A stretch of 64,000 nucleotides of DNA from SAR202 cluster bacterium (GCA_030752795.1 JASMDM010000071.1:30003-94002); one strand, 5' to 3'. Shown: positions 21,159 through 31,468, counted from the first letter of the stretch. A program made the numbers and translations. Notes: generated from the sequence alone by a model not told the origin.

Positions 21159-24100
21159 ATGCGTTCGATATCCACGCCTCAGTTTATCGCGAAACGGCTG
21201 GCCGACGATTGGAAGCTTTTGCTCGCCGTTTTCGCCGGCATCACCGTTGCCGCGATTCTTGTCAGCGGAGCCCCTGTCTACGTGAAGTCTCTTGGGCGCA
21301 TCGGGTTCCTCGCATCGATTGAGCAGTCTCCTCCCCTCATTTTGAACATTCTCACGGCGTCTTCAGACGTCCCGATTGACCGTGAGGGATTGACGCGTGT
21401 CGAAGCCTCGGTTGAAAAGGCGTTTCAGGACAACGTCTCCCCGATCTACCGGGGACACAATCGCTTGGTGAAGACGGACACGGTCTTGTTCGTAAACCCC
21501 GCTCCGATCGTACCTGACCCTCGCCTCGCTCTCGCGCAAGGACCTCTGTCCAGGTTCGAGGAGACCAAGGACTCGCCGTTTCTCGGCCGATTCATGAACT
21601 CTCAGGGCTTGGTCACCCACGTGAACGTCGTCCGAGGACGCATGCCCGAGCTAACCCTCTTCACGGGCACTCCGCCAACCAACGCGACTGTCGTGGAGGC
21701 GACGCTAGGTTTGCAGGTCGCGGACGCCCTGGGACTTGACTTGGGAGACGAAGTGCTGCTCACCGAATCCATGAGCATGTCGACCGCCGCAGCCGACGAA
21801 ATCGAACTCGTGCCGATCAACCCCGGCGAGCCGTTCAGGCGTGGGCTGTTAGGTGTGGTGCTTGACGGCGACGCCGGAGACGAAGTTGTGGTGAGCGCGG
21901 AGCCGCTGAATCCGGCCACGGCCGTGGCCCGAATTATTGGAATCATCGAGCCGATCGACCCTGGCGAGGCGTATTGGGGAGATCGTATTGGCGAGTTCTT
22001 CGGCCCCTCGTTTCAAGAAGATCAACCCAATTTTCAGACCCAGAACGAACGTGACCGGTTAGTGGCCGCATTTATCATCCATCCCGAGGTTGCGTCGAGG
22101 TTGCCCGACGAACTGGTGGAGCCGTCGCAGTACAGGACGCAGCGGGCCAATATCGCCACGATCACTAACCTGGCACAGCACGTGACGATCCTGGAAGGAC
22201 GCTTTCCGAATGACGAGGTGTTGGCTGGTCCCCGAGGACCGATCATAGAGGCGTTGGTGGGATCTCCATTGGCCGAAGGGTTCAAAGTCCACGTAGGGGA
22301 CGTCATCAGCCTCACACCCTTTCTCGACGAGCCGATTTGGGTGTCCGCAACAATCGTTGGAATAGCGGAACGCACCGACCCGGACGACACTTATTGGTTA
22401 TGGGGTCCGAGCGGACTTTTCGTCCCCGTGGCGCCGGAATCACCTGCACAACTGGGTGTAATGATTACACCGGAAGCTATGTTCGAAGGCGTCGCCAAAG
22501 CCTACCCCGGCACGCTCGCGGGGTTCGTTTGGTACACCGAGGTGGACTCGACAGGATTCGATGAATGGACGGCCGAAGAGACTCACTTTCGGATCCAAGA
22601 TCTTGACGCCGCGTTGGCCTCGGCACTTCCCGGGCAGCTTACGTCCACGGGCATCGGGCGGCTGGTCGACGGCTTCGAGCGCAGGATTCTTCTCGGCAGC
22701 GTCCCGCTTCTGTTGCTGGTGGCCACGATCGTTGTCACGGTGCTGTACTTCGTCTCGATGATGGTGTCGTACCTGGTTCGCAGCCGAGAACGCGACCTGG
22801 CGCTGCTGAAAACGCGCGGCATCAGCACGCCCCGTATGATCCGGCTCTACGGCGTCGAGGGATTAGTTGTGACCGTGATCGCGGTGGCGGTCGCCCCGCT
22901 CCTGGCGCTGGCAGGCATCGCGGCTGCTGGCAAGCTTTCCCACTTCGAAAGTTTGACCGGCGGCGATTTCCTGCCTGTCGAGATCGGGCTTGCGCCGTTC
23001 CTTGTCGCCTTCGGCGTCGGGGTGTTGTGCCTCTCGATATTCGTCGTCCCGTCGGGGGCGTCGGCGAAAGCCGGTTTGGTCTTATTGAAACTACGATCGT
23101 CGCGGCCTCCGGCTGTCCCGTTCTTCCATCGAAACTATTTGGACCTTGCGGTGATGGTCGTGGCCGGAATCGTGTTCTGGGAGTTGCATTCCAGAGGCGA
23201 TCTCGTGGCGGGCGGGCTGTTCGAAGACGTCGAAGTCAACGAGACGCTGCTGCTCGCGCCAGTCTTGTTGATGGTGGTCGTGGCTCTGCTGTTCTCGCGG
23301 TTTTTCCCGCTGGTGCTCAAGTTCATCAGCGGCGAGTCGCCTGTCATTTTGCACGCAATCGTCGTGGTGACCGTCGTGGCATTGGTCTCAGGGACAATCG
23401 CGCGAGACCTGCTGAACGACGACTCAACCGCGTGGATCGGATCCGTGGCGCCGGTGATCGCGTTCGCGGCGGCATACGTGGCTCGATATCGAACTCGGCG
23501 GCTTTGGTGGCGAACCTGGTGGCTCGTCATACAGGTCCCGTTGATTGCGGTGTTTTTCCTGGTCGAGCCGCTCGATTCATCCAACGTCCTCATGTTTCCT
23601 GCAATCGCGCTGAGCTTGGCGGTTCCCGGGCAGATCGCTTTCATCCTGCTGCGATCGTACGCGCGCGTCTCGCCTGTTTGGGTCTCGTTGGCTCTGTGGC
23701 GCATGGCCAGGAACCCGCTCCAGTACACGTGGCTGATCTTGCTGCTGGTCCTGGTGTCCGGACTCGCGACCTTCGCTCAAACGATGAGGACGACGCTCGA
23801 CGCGAGAGACGAAGCGCGAATTCAGTACGAGATAGCGGCAGATGCCCGTGTGTCCATTAGCGTGCCGGTCAACACGCGGGCGCTTGAAAGCGATCTCGCA
23901 GCCATCCCCGGCGTGGGCCGAGTCTCACCAGCCTATCGCGCCAGAGGAAGCGGCAAACTGTTCGGCGGCTCGTTCGACGTCTTTTCGGTACGATCGCTGG
24001 AGTTCGGCGAGATTTCATGGTATCGCGACGATTTTTCAGACGCACGACTGGACGACGTCATGCAAGCGTTGCGACCGTACGCGCCGCCGAGACCGCTGGT

Positions 24101-25361
24101 CATCCCCACGGGGAGCACCAAGATCGGCGTCTGGGCCAAACTTGGAGAGTCGACGCCAGGGTTGTCGATCAAATTTGTCGTCCAGGACGGATACGGCACG
24201 ATGCGAGCTCTGCCGCAAGGCGAAGTGGGAAGTGACTGGACCTTAGTCACGTCGGAGTTGCCGGCCGACATGCTGGCGCCGCTGCGTCTGGTCGCGATTC
24301 AAGTGATCCCGCGGAAACGGCTAATCGGCGCCCCCAACTCCGTGTTATTGGACGACATTCACGCAACCATCGGTGGCGAAGGGTTCGTCGAGGTCCTCGA
24401 CGATTTCGAAGGAGTGAGCCGTTGGCAGCCGATGCCCACGTCGTTCGAAGAATCGCAAAGCGCGATTGCGGCCACGACCGATTCGCATCAAGGGGTGAAC
24501 GCGGTGAAGTACAGCGTCAGCCAACAGAATCGAAACGCCGTTCCGGGGATATACCAGAGCCCCAGTGGCGGGCCGCTTCCGGTCGTGGTAAGCGAATCGT
24601 TCGCGGAAACGACGGAAGCCGAGGTGGGCGACCTGTTCATACTGTCGATGGATGAGCGGTTGGTGCCGATGCGTATCAAGGATACGGTCCGATTGTTCCC
24701 GACAATGGAGAAACGAGAATCGGGCTTTTTGGTGGCCGATTTCGATCAACTTCTCAGACATCTGGGCGTGCGGAATCCCAAGCGAGCTGGGGGGCCGAAC
24801 GAATTTTTCGTCTCGCTGTCTCCAATTACGGATGCTGATACTCGAAACCGCATCCACGATATGGCCCGGCCCGGAATAGAAATTCGCGACAGAGAGTCTA
24901 TCTCCGAGTCTTTCGATCTCAACCCGCTCGTCACGGCGGGGTGGCGAGCGGTCACGCTGGTCGCCTTGGCCGTCGTTGCCTTCACCGCGCTGACCGGCAT
25001 CGTCACTTATCTGCTGTTCTTTTCCGACAGCAACCGAGGCGAGATCGGAGTGGTTCGCTCCCTTGGTCTGGCTCACCGCCAGATGATTGGCCTCCTTGCG
25101 TTGGAGCATCTACTGATCGCCGTCGTTGGGATGGGACTCGGCACATGGTCCGGCTTGCGGATGAGCTCGATGATGGCGCCGCTCGTTTCGCTTGCCGAAA
25201 GCGGCGGTGAGGTCTTGCCGCCTATAGTTGTTGTCATCGACTGGCTGACGCTCTCGGTGTTCTATATTGGCGTCGCCGCGACGTTCGCGACGATGCTGTT
25301 CATCATCAACCGCAGCGTGTTCCGATGGGATTCCGACACCGCATCGAGGCTTGAAAGCTGA
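21159..25361 (+). CDS. Giant FtsX/MacB-type ABC transporter permease 1
   Basis: A 1400-residue membrane protein with two FtsX-type modules. An N-terminal helix (about residues 20-42) leads into a very large extracytoplasmic domain to about 510. Three helices follow around 510-640, containing the FtsX-like SRERDLALLKTRGISTPRMI coupling region. A hydrophobic middle block spans about 660-875. A second extracytoplasmic region (about 890-1255) and three final helices with EIGVVRSLGLAHRQMIGLLA complete it. Around residue 1075 a stretch starting LDDFEGVSRWQPMP looks like a carbohydrate-binding/CIA30-type beta-sandwich. Members of this family need an ATPase of the MacB/LolD type, and none is encoded nearby. 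A paralogue follows after 34 bases. Substrate unknown; lipid or lipoprotein handling is the usual role. Confidence 0.8.
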   Translation: MRSISTPQFIAKRLADDWKLLLAVFAGITVAAILVSGAPVYVKSLGRIGFLASIEQSPPLILNILTASSDVPIDREGLTRVEASVEKAFQDNVSPIYRGHNRLVKTDTVLFVNPAPIVPDPRLALAQGPLSRFEETKDSPFLGRFMNSQGLVTHVNVVRGRMPELTLFTGTPPTNATVVEATLGLQVADALGLDLGDEVLLTESMSMSTAAADEIELVPINPGEPFRRGLLGVVLDGDAGDEVVVSAEPLNPATAVARIIGIIEPIDPGEAYWGDRIGEFFGPSFQEDQPNFQTQNERDRLVAAFIIHPEVASRLPDELVEPSQYRTQRANIATITNLAQHVTILEGRFPNDEVLAGPRGPIIEALVGSPLAEGFKVHVGDVISLTPFLDEPIWVSATIVGIAERTDPDDTYWLWGPSGLFVPVAPESPAQLGVMITPEAMFEGVAKAYPGTLAGFVWYTEVDSTGFDEWTAEETHFRIQDLDAALASALPGQLTSTGIGRLVDGFERRILLGSVPLLLLVATIVVTVLYFVSMMVSYLVRSRERDLALLKTRGISTPRMIRLYGVEGLVVTVIAVAVAPLLALAGIAAAGKLSHFESLTGGDFLPVEIGLAPFLVAFGVGVLCLSIFVVPSGASAKAGLVLLKLRSSRPPAVPFFHRNYLDLAVMVVAGIVFWELHSRGDLVAGGLFEDVEVNETLLLAPVLLMVVVALLFSRFFPLVLKFISGESPVILHAIVVVTVVALVSGTIARDLLNDDSTAWIGSVAPVIAFAAAYVARYRTRRLWWRTWWLVIQVPLIAVFFLVEPLDSSNVLMFPAIALSLAVPGQIAFILLRSYARVSPVWVSLALWRMARNPLQYTWLILLLVLVSGLATFAQTMRTTLDARDEARIQYEIAADARVSISVPVNTRALESDLAAIPGVGRVSPAYRARGSGKLFGGSFDVFSVRSLEFGEISWYRDDFSDARLDDVMQALRPYAPPRPLVIPTGSTKIGVWAKLGESTPGLSIKFVVQDGYGTMRALPQGEVGSDWTLVTSELPADMLAPLRLVAIQVIPRKRLIGAPNSVLLDDIHATIGGEGFVEVLDDFEGVSRWQPMPTSFEESQSAIAATTDSHQGVNAVKYSVSQQNRNAVPGIYQSPSGGPLPVVVSESFAETTEAEVGDLFILSMDERLVPMRIKDTVRLFPTMEKRESGFLVADFDQLLRHLGVRNPKRAGGPNEFFVSLSPITDADTRNRIHDMARPGIEIRDRESISESFDLNPLVTAGWRAVTLVALAVVAFTALTGIVTYLLFFSDSNRGEIGVVRSLGLAHRQMIGLLALEHLLIAVVGMGLGTWSGLRMSSMMAPLVSLAESGGEVLPPIVVVIDWLTLSVFYIGVAATFATMLFIINRSVFRWDSDTASRLES

Positions 25362-25395
25362 TCAAGACGATAACAATCGAACCCATAAGAGCCTG

Positions 25396-28300
25396 ATGTA
25401 TCGTATCGTGTCTAGGCTCATTTCGGCTTGGCCGCTCGTCGCCAAACGTGCCTGCGTACACTGGAAGATACTCTCTTCCGTCGTCGCCGGCGTTCTCTTG
25501 GCCTCGGCGATCATGGCCAGCACCGTCATCTATCTGGACGCTCTTCGCGATCTGGCGCTGAAGCATGCGCTTAACCAACGCACCGATGATCAACTGGACA
25601 TCTTGGCGGCCGCCGAGCTTACGCTATCGTCAACTTCCGACTACGAACGGGTTGCCGCGATAACCGAACGCGAATTTGACTCGCAGCTCGGTTGGCTTGT
25701 CGATGGTCGAGTCAGCGCCGTCAAAACGTCCACGTTCTTCCTGACGGGGACGGGTCAAGAAGGTCAGGCCGGGCGCGATGATCGCCGTAGCTATTTTGCA
25801 TTCGCGCCGCGGTTCGACGAGTACACGACGATGATGCCAGGTGGCCGACTGCCCCGCGAAGGATTCGTCAACCCACCAGGCGATCCTCCGGAACTGGAGG
25901 CGATCGCGCCGGCCGACGCGGCCGAGATGCTCGAAGTAGCGATAGGCGACCGGCTGTCGGTTGTGCCGACGTGGCCAACGGAAATCCCGTTCGTACGTGT
26001 GACGATCACCGGTTTGTTCCAGCGAAACGACGAGGAGGACGAGTTCTCCCGCCTGTACCAACGCGCACTCCAATCCAACGTGTCGCAGACGGTCCGGGCC
26101 CTGCCCCTCTTCATCTCGCAGGGTACATTTCTGGACGTTCTGAGTCCGACCATCGATGACGACGGCAGCACGTACGCCTGGCTACTGGACGTGATCCCAG
26201 AGCGGCTCAACGACGAAAACGCGGCACAAGCCGCGTCTGACATCGTGGCCACACGGGAGAACGTCAGCCAGGACGACCTCAGCTTCCACCTTACTACTCG
26301 GCTGCTGCGCGTGTTCAGCGAGTACAACGAAAGGCTCTTTTTCACGCGGTCGCCGATGCTGGTGTTCCTGATCTTGATCGCAGTCGTAATCTTGTACTAC
26401 GTCGTCACGCTCGCTTCACTCCTGGTCGAGCAACAGAAAGGCGAGATCGCGCTGTTGCGAAGCCGGGGCGCAACCCCGGGGCAGATACTCGCCGTGTTCG
26501 TGCTCGAGGGCGCCACGATCTCGGTGCTGGCCCTCGCGGTCGGACCGGTGCTGGCGGCGATCGGAATAAGCGCGCTCGGGTTTGCGCCGATGTTTTCGAA
26601 TATCACCGAGAATACGTTCATGTCGGTCGAGATAACGCGCGGCGCGTACCTCATGAGCACCGCGGGTGGCGCGCTTAGCTTCTTCGCGCTGATGATTCCG
26701 GCCGTACAAGCTTCGCGCGCGAGTGTTACGAGACATCGTCTTGAGTCGGCTCGCCCGTCGCAGCGGCCGTTCTTTCACCGTTACTACCTGGACTTGCTGT
26801 TGTTGGGAGTCGGCGTATTGTTCCTGCGGCAGCTCGACGAGCAGGGCTCGGTGTTGGGACGCGACCTGCTTGGCGAGGTTGTCGTAAATGATCTCCTGTT
26901 GGCGGTTCCCGGGGTCATGCTAATAGCCGCCGCGATGCTGCTGTTGCGCCTGTTCCCGGTAGTCATGGGCCTCACGAGCCGCCTATTGGGCGCATGGCTG
27001 CCCGTCGGGATCGCCGTGGGGTTCTGGCAGATGGCGAGAGAGCCTACCCACTACGCCCGACTCACGCTGTTGCTGGTCCTGACCGCCAGCATGGGTGTGT
27101 TCGCGGCTAGCTTCGTCGCCACCCTCGAACGCAGCTACCTGGAGCGCGTGTTCTATTCGACCGGCAGCGACGTTCGAGTTGAGGGTGTGAGAGTCGACAA
27201 TAGCCGTTTCCGGGCGACGTTCGTCGATCGGTACGACCGCGTGTCGGGAGTCGACGGTGTGAGTCCGGCGTATCGTGGCCGGGGAGTCGATGCATCCAAC
27301 CCGGGCAACGACTCGTTCATCGTCCTGGGCGTCGACGGGGACACCTTCGGCGATGTTGCTTGGTCGCGGGACGACTTCGCCAGCGAGCCGTTGACGGAGA
27401 TGGTGGAGGCGCTTGGCGCTTCCATTCCGCAAGGCGGGATCGATCTGCCGAGGTTTGCCGCGTTCCTGAGCGTGACGCTGCAGGCATCGGACCCAGAGCC
27501 GGAGGTCTACGTCAGCGCAAGAGTGCGCGACGCCAACGACCGGTATTACACGTATCGTCTGGGCCCGTTGGGTACCAGGGATTTCCTGGGCAACCTGAAT
27601 TCACCGACGATGTCGGTCCTGGGATCGACGCTCATGTCGCGTCCCCCGTCCGCGGAGCCGTTGAGCTTGGTGTCGCTGGGAATTCACGCAGTGCCGGGCC
27701 GAGAGCGGGTGCCGCGCGGTTCGGTCACCATCGATCAAATATCGACGCTGACGATGCGCATGGTAAACGGCAGGGCTACTGGCGAGGTCGACACGACCAT
27801 TCTCGAGCCGTTCGACAGCATTGATCAGTGGAAGATACTTCATGTCAGCCCGGCGGCTGGCACCGACAATCTGGTTGCCGGCGCATACAGCGAAGACCTC
27901 GGACACGCTAAGTTCTCGTGGACCAGTGACGACGCGCGGACGACCCACGGCATCGCGGTCGGTCTTGGCACACCGTCGTTGCCCGTGCTCGCGAGCCGCT
28001 CGTTTCTCGACGCTCTGGGCTATGAGCTCGGCGACGAGATGATCGTGGCGCTCAGCGGTCACTCGGTGCGAGTTCGCTTGTACGATGTCGTCGAATTCTT
28101 TCCGACGATGAATCCGGACCGAGACAACTTCCTGATCGCGGACCAAACCTCGTTGGTTCGGTTCGCGAACCTGGACCCGATCGCCGGCGAATTCTGGGTG
28201 AACGAAGCATGGTTATCCGCCGACAACACCGGCGACGAACGACTGGAACTGGTCGAGGGACTGAAAGACTCTCCGTACAGGAGCCGCTTCGTTGACAACC

Positions 28301-28773
28301 GCGAGAAACGGATCGCCGACACGCAGGTCGATCCGTTGGCCAAATCCGGCTGGAGCGCGCTGCTGGTCATCGCATTCGTGGCCGCCTTGGCGACCAGTGG
28401 CGCTGGATTCCTGGTGCACGCCTACGTCTCGGCGCGGGCTCGCGAAGGCCAGTTCGCGCTCATGAGAACGATGGGCTTTTCGATGAGGCAGTTGATCTCG
28501 CTGGTGCTGCTCGAGCAGGTGCTGTTGATAGTCGTCGGAATGGCGCTGGGCACGTGGATGGGCGGAAGGCTCAGCCAGTTGATAATGCCGTTCCTCGGCC
28601 ACGACGACATCGGGACCAGAGTGGTGCCGCCGTTCGTGGTCGACGTCGATTGGACCGCGTTGGCGATCGCTTACTCCGCGATGGCGGTGCTGTTCGCCTT
28701 GATCATCGTTGGCGTAATCGTGTTCATTCGCCGGATAGCCTTGCAGCGCATCCTGAGGCTCGGCGAAGGATAG
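25396..28773 (+). CDS. Giant FtsX/MacB-type ABC transporter permease 2
   Basis: A 1125-residue paralogue of the preceding permease with the same plan: N-terminal helix (about 27-48), large extracytoplasmic domain, three helices with QQKGEIALLRSRGATPGQIL, a middle hydrophobic block, a second extracytoplasmic domain, and a final three-helix bundle with REGQFALMRTMGFSMRQLIS. Around residue 800 the motif EPFDSIDQWKILHVSP matches the LDDFEGVSRWQ segment of permease 1, suggesting a shared inserted beta-domain. The frame opens earlier inside permease 1, but ATG 25396 gives the matching N-terminus and lies 34 bases after its stop. The two probably form a heterodimeric transporter with an ATPase encoded elsewhere. 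Confidence 0.8.
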   Translation: MYRIVSRLISAWPLVAKRACVHWKILSSVVAGVLLASAIMASTVIYLDALRDLALKHALNQRTDDQLDILAAAELTLSSTSDYERVAAITEREFDSQLGWLVDGRVSAVKTSTFFLTGTGQEGQAGRDDRRSYFAFAPRFDEYTTMMPGGRLPREGFVNPPGDPPELEAIAPADAAEMLEVAIGDRLSVVPTWPTEIPFVRVTITGLFQRNDEEDEFSRLYQRALQSNVSQTVRALPLFISQGTFLDVLSPTIDDDGSTYAWLLDVIPERLNDENAAQAASDIVATRENVSQDDLSFHLTTRLLRVFSEYNERLFFTRSPMLVFLILIAVVILYYVVTLASLLVEQQKGEIALLRSRGATPGQILAVFVLEGATISVLALAVGPVLAAIGISALGFAPMFSNITENTFMSVEITRGAYLMSTAGGALSFFALMIPAVQASRASVTRHRLESARPSQRPFFHRYYLDLLLLGVGVLFLRQLDEQGSVLGRDLLGEVVVNDLLLAVPGVMLIAAAMLLLRLFPVVMGLTSRLLGAWLPVGIAVGFWQMAREPTHYARLTLLLVLTASMGVFAASFVATLERSYLERVFYSTGSDVRVEGVRVDNSRFRATFVDRYDRVSGVDGVSPAYRGRGVDASNPGNDSFIVLGVDGDTFGDVAWSRDDFASEPLTEMVEALGASIPQGGIDLPRFAAFLSVTLQASDPEPEVYVSARVRDANDRYYTYRLGPLGTRDFLGNLNSPTMSVLGSTLMSRPPSAEPLSLVSLGIHAVPGRERVPRGSVTIDQISTLTMRMVNGRATGEVDTTILEPFDSIDQWKILHVSPAAGTDNLVAGAYSEDLGHAKFSWTSDDARTTHGIAVGLGTPSLPVLASRSFLDALGYELGDEMIVALSGHSVRVRLYDVVEFFPTMNPDRDNFLIADQTSLVRFANLDPIAGEFWVNEAWLSADNTGDERLELVEGLKDSPYRSRFVDNREKRIADTQVDPLAKSGWSALLVIAFVAALATSGAGFLVHAYVSARAREGQFALMRTMGFSMRQLISLVLLEQVLLIVVGMALGTWMGGRLSQLIMPFLGHDDIGTRVVPPFVVDVDWTALAIAYSAMAVLFALIIVGVIVFIRRIALQRILRLGEG

Positions 28774-28871
28774 CTGCGGTCACTCCATCGAGCGTTGTTC
28801 GCTCCGTTGACTGGTTGTTGCGCCGGACATGTACTCGCCGATGAATCCGACACGCAACCTGGAGAACGCGC

Positions 28872-29631
28872 ATGCAACCCAACCGAGTCAAGAAGCTGAC
28901 GCGAGAAGGAAAGCTCGCTCGGGGCACGTACGTGAGCCTCGCCGATCCGCAGGTAGTCGAGATCATTGGTCTGGCCGGGTTCGACGCTGCTTTCATCGAC
29001 ATGGAACACACGTCCTTCGAGCTCGGGTTGATCGAACGGATGATCACCGCAGCCGAACTCGTCGGAATCACGCCGATCGTGCGTGTGCCGGACAACGACG
29101 AGAAGCTCATCTTGCGAATCCTGGACATGGGCGCGCAAGGGATCATAATCCCGCACGTCGACGGCGTCTACGGCGCGAGGCAGGCCGTCGCGGCCGTGCG
29201 GTACGCGTGCTGCTAGATTCGGCACGATGAGCTGGACCGATCATGTCCGAACGTCCAACGAAGAGATACTTCTATCGGTCATGGCCGAGGACGCCCACGC
29301 CATCTCGGAGGTCGCTGAAATCGCGGCGCTGGACGGCGTCGATCTGGTGGCGCTCGGCCCGACGGACTTGTCGCAAACGCTCGGCGTTACCGACCCGGCC
29401 GATCCGCGATTGCGAGCTCAGGTCGAGGAGATCGCTGAGACCGTCAAGCAAGTCGGCAAAGCCAAGCTGCAGATACCGATGAATCACCCCGCGTTCCCGC
29501 TCGGACCGCAAGAGCTACTGGAACTCGGAGTCGGCTACACCCACGTGGCCCCGCCGCCGCCCGCGCTGCTGAGGCGCGAGATGAGCAATGCTGTCCGGTC
29601 GATCCACCAAGCGTCGGGTAGGATTGTGTAG
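28872..29631 (+). pseudogene. HpcH/HpaI aldolase family gene broken by a frameshift
   Basis: The first frame (28872-29216) encodes the N-terminal half of a class II HpcH/HpaI-type aldolase: GTYVSLADPQVVEIIGLAGF, AFIDMEHTSFE, TPIVRVPDND and GAQGIIIPHV. It ends right after AAVRYA. The second half runs in the +1 frame to 29631, with RAARFGTM before the ATG at 29227 and LDGVDLVALGPTDLSQTLGV after it. Together they make one full-length enzyme of about 255 residues. GGTACG at the break is shared by both readings. A 14-base deletion between two such copies would give the observed sequence (inference). It could also be an assembly error. The family cleaves 4-hydroxy-2-oxo acids. Confidence 0.82.
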
Positions 29632-30184
29632 AACAGGGTAAGGATTGAGGAACGCAGACTCAGTGCTAGGCTGTGGCGGCATTCCAGTAAGTACGCGTGG
29701 ATAGCCTTGGTCACGTCGCGAAGCATCGTACCTCGGGGTCGTTCGACATACTCCCAAGCAACGGCACACGATTTGCCATCCTGAGCCGTGGCGAAGGATC
29801 TGACTCCATGCGAGACTTGCCTTCCTGCGCGGCCCGAGATTCTGATTCTTCCGCGGAACGATCAGAATGGCGACATTTCTGAAGCCGATACTGTCCCATG
29901 CATTGTCTGTGCCGCGGACATAATCCCGATTGCATCGGGACTCAGGACGAACCGACAAGTTGGTGTGGCATGTTGGTCAAGGTCAAGAAGTCGGGCCGCA
30001 ATATCGATGCCTCCAGGTCGTGGAGAATCGGAGACGGGGACGCTACACCGTCCTCCGTATGCTGAAACATCCTGGGCTTCCCGACATATCCGAGCGCTTC
30101 AGTAGTAGTTGTGTTATCTTTCCTCGATTCCTAAACGCCTGGGAAACCTGGCTGGCGTCCGCCTGCCATAGGGGTAACGAAGCA
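29632..30184 (+). other. Intergenic region with repeat family A copy
   Basis: The long family A repeat occupies 29772-29945. The remainder holds no supported gene. An open frame entering from 29930 is only the upstream extension of the broken gene at 30185. Confidence 0.55.
29772..29945 (+). repeat. Dispersed palindromic repeat family A, long copy, direct
   Basis: It starts TTTGCCATCCTGAGCCGTGG, continues GCGAAGGATCTGAC, AGATTCTGATTCTTCCGCGG and GATCAGAATGGCGACA, and ends with GCGGACATAATCCCGAT...ATCGGGACTCAGG. It is the mirror-oriented partner of 19572-19750. Confidence 0.75.
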
Positions 30185-30972
30185 ATGTTGCGAGATCCTT
30201 ACCGGGTGGCCAGCCTTATCGTCGTTGTGGGAGGCATCGGCATGTTGATTGCTGGGAGCATTTTTGCGTTCTCTTTCGTTCAGGGACCGAGGTACACGAT
30301 AGACGTTTATCAGATCGATCAGAGTGTCGTCGAGAATGGCATCACCCTGGCGGTCAGGCGGGTCTTCTACCGGGCGGGTTATAGAACCGGTTACCAGCTG
30401 GTGCGAGACAAGAAACGAGAGGAGGTGCTAGTGGAGGGATACATCGGCAATTCGACCGACAAACCCGTCCGGTTCTTTGTCTTCGAGCAAATTGGATCGG
30501 GTCCTAAAAACGGGCTGGTCACGTTCAGGTGGGACCGTGGCGTGCGCGACAAAATCATCGATACTCCTTTTGTCGGAGGGAGCCTCCGTCCACGATTGTC
30601 AGAACAGGGCGAAGCCATCAGAAGCCCTGCCAATCCGAGAAAGGCTGTTGGCGACAGCTTACGAGACCGACGACACAGGAGGCACATACTGGGAGATCCC
30701 AGCCGGTGAGGAGCGCCAGCTTACCGTGAAGGGCTCTCGTCTAGGGCTACCGAGAGGATGGGCATCAGGTGTTCTCCGGATCGGCAGAGACCAGTTCGCA
30801 GACACGCCTGATTCGTGGAGCTACGAGCTTGTCCTCCCACTTGGTGAGCCGGTTGTAGAAGAGTACACTCTCACTCAAGAGCGCGTTCAACATCCCGCTT
30901 TCGGCGGCGGCGACCCCCAACTGCAATGTTGATCGGCTCGTCGAAGCGGCGCAGGAGTTCGTTCAAAGCTGA
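30185..30972 (+). pseudogene. Broken gene for an unknown single-pass membrane protein
   Basis: ATG 30185 follows AGGGG and starts MLRDPYRVASLIVV with one hydrophobic helix (about residues 10-33). An extracytoplasmic region with QGPRYTIDVYQIDQSVVENG and GYIGNSTDKPVRFFVFEQIG follows. Meaningful sequence then moves to a second frame near 30,600-30,660 (ETDDTGGTYWEIPAGEERQL, SWSYELVLPLGEPVVEEYT) and to a third near 30,880 (AFNIPLSAAATPNCNVDRLV), ending at TGA 30970-30972. Two frameshifts in one reading suggest a decayed gene or poor consensus. No family was recognised; the secreted part looks beta-rich. Confidence 0.5.
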
Positions 30973-31468
30973 CGGGTTGATGCTATCCAGCGGGGTGGCG
31001 CCTGTCGCACGCTTGGCCCCATCTCCTCTTCATCCCTGATGTCCCCGGCGGACATGCCAACAGGTTGCGATTATTGAGAGTTGAGCAGGCCGAGGTGGGG
31101 ACGGGTCACCGCAGAGCGGCCAGATCGACCCTGTGGTCCAGATGTGGAAGGCTGCATCGACCAAGTAGAGATGCATATCGATATTGCTGCAGCCCGGTGT
31201 GTAGCCTCCCTTGAGAGCGGAGTCCGCAGCGAGCAAGCCCATGAGCCGTAGGCGAGTATCCTCGGCGCACATCTCGGCCGCAGCAAGCGTCGCCCGCCGG
31301 GCCGTTGACCGCTTCACCTTCGGCCGGAATAGAGCATCCGGTTCCATTCGATTGGACAGCGTCTGTGGCCCGTCCTGGAGTCCACAGACCACGTTACGCT
31401 GACTTACGCAAGTGCGCACTAGACGGCCGCTCGACCGAGCACCAAGCTTGTGCGAATTTCAACATGGC
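30973..31468. other. Convergent intergenic region, no supported gene
   Basis: A minus-strand frame of 129 codons (31030-31419) has no clear ribosome site and matches nothing I recognise. I saw no clear terminator or repeat. Confidence 0.4.

Noticed and set aside
31030..31419. 129-codon minus-strand ORF
   Set aside because: No ribosome site, no recognisable motif and it lies in a region of stop-poor but unpatterned sequence. A chance ORF in GC-rich DNA is the simplest reading.
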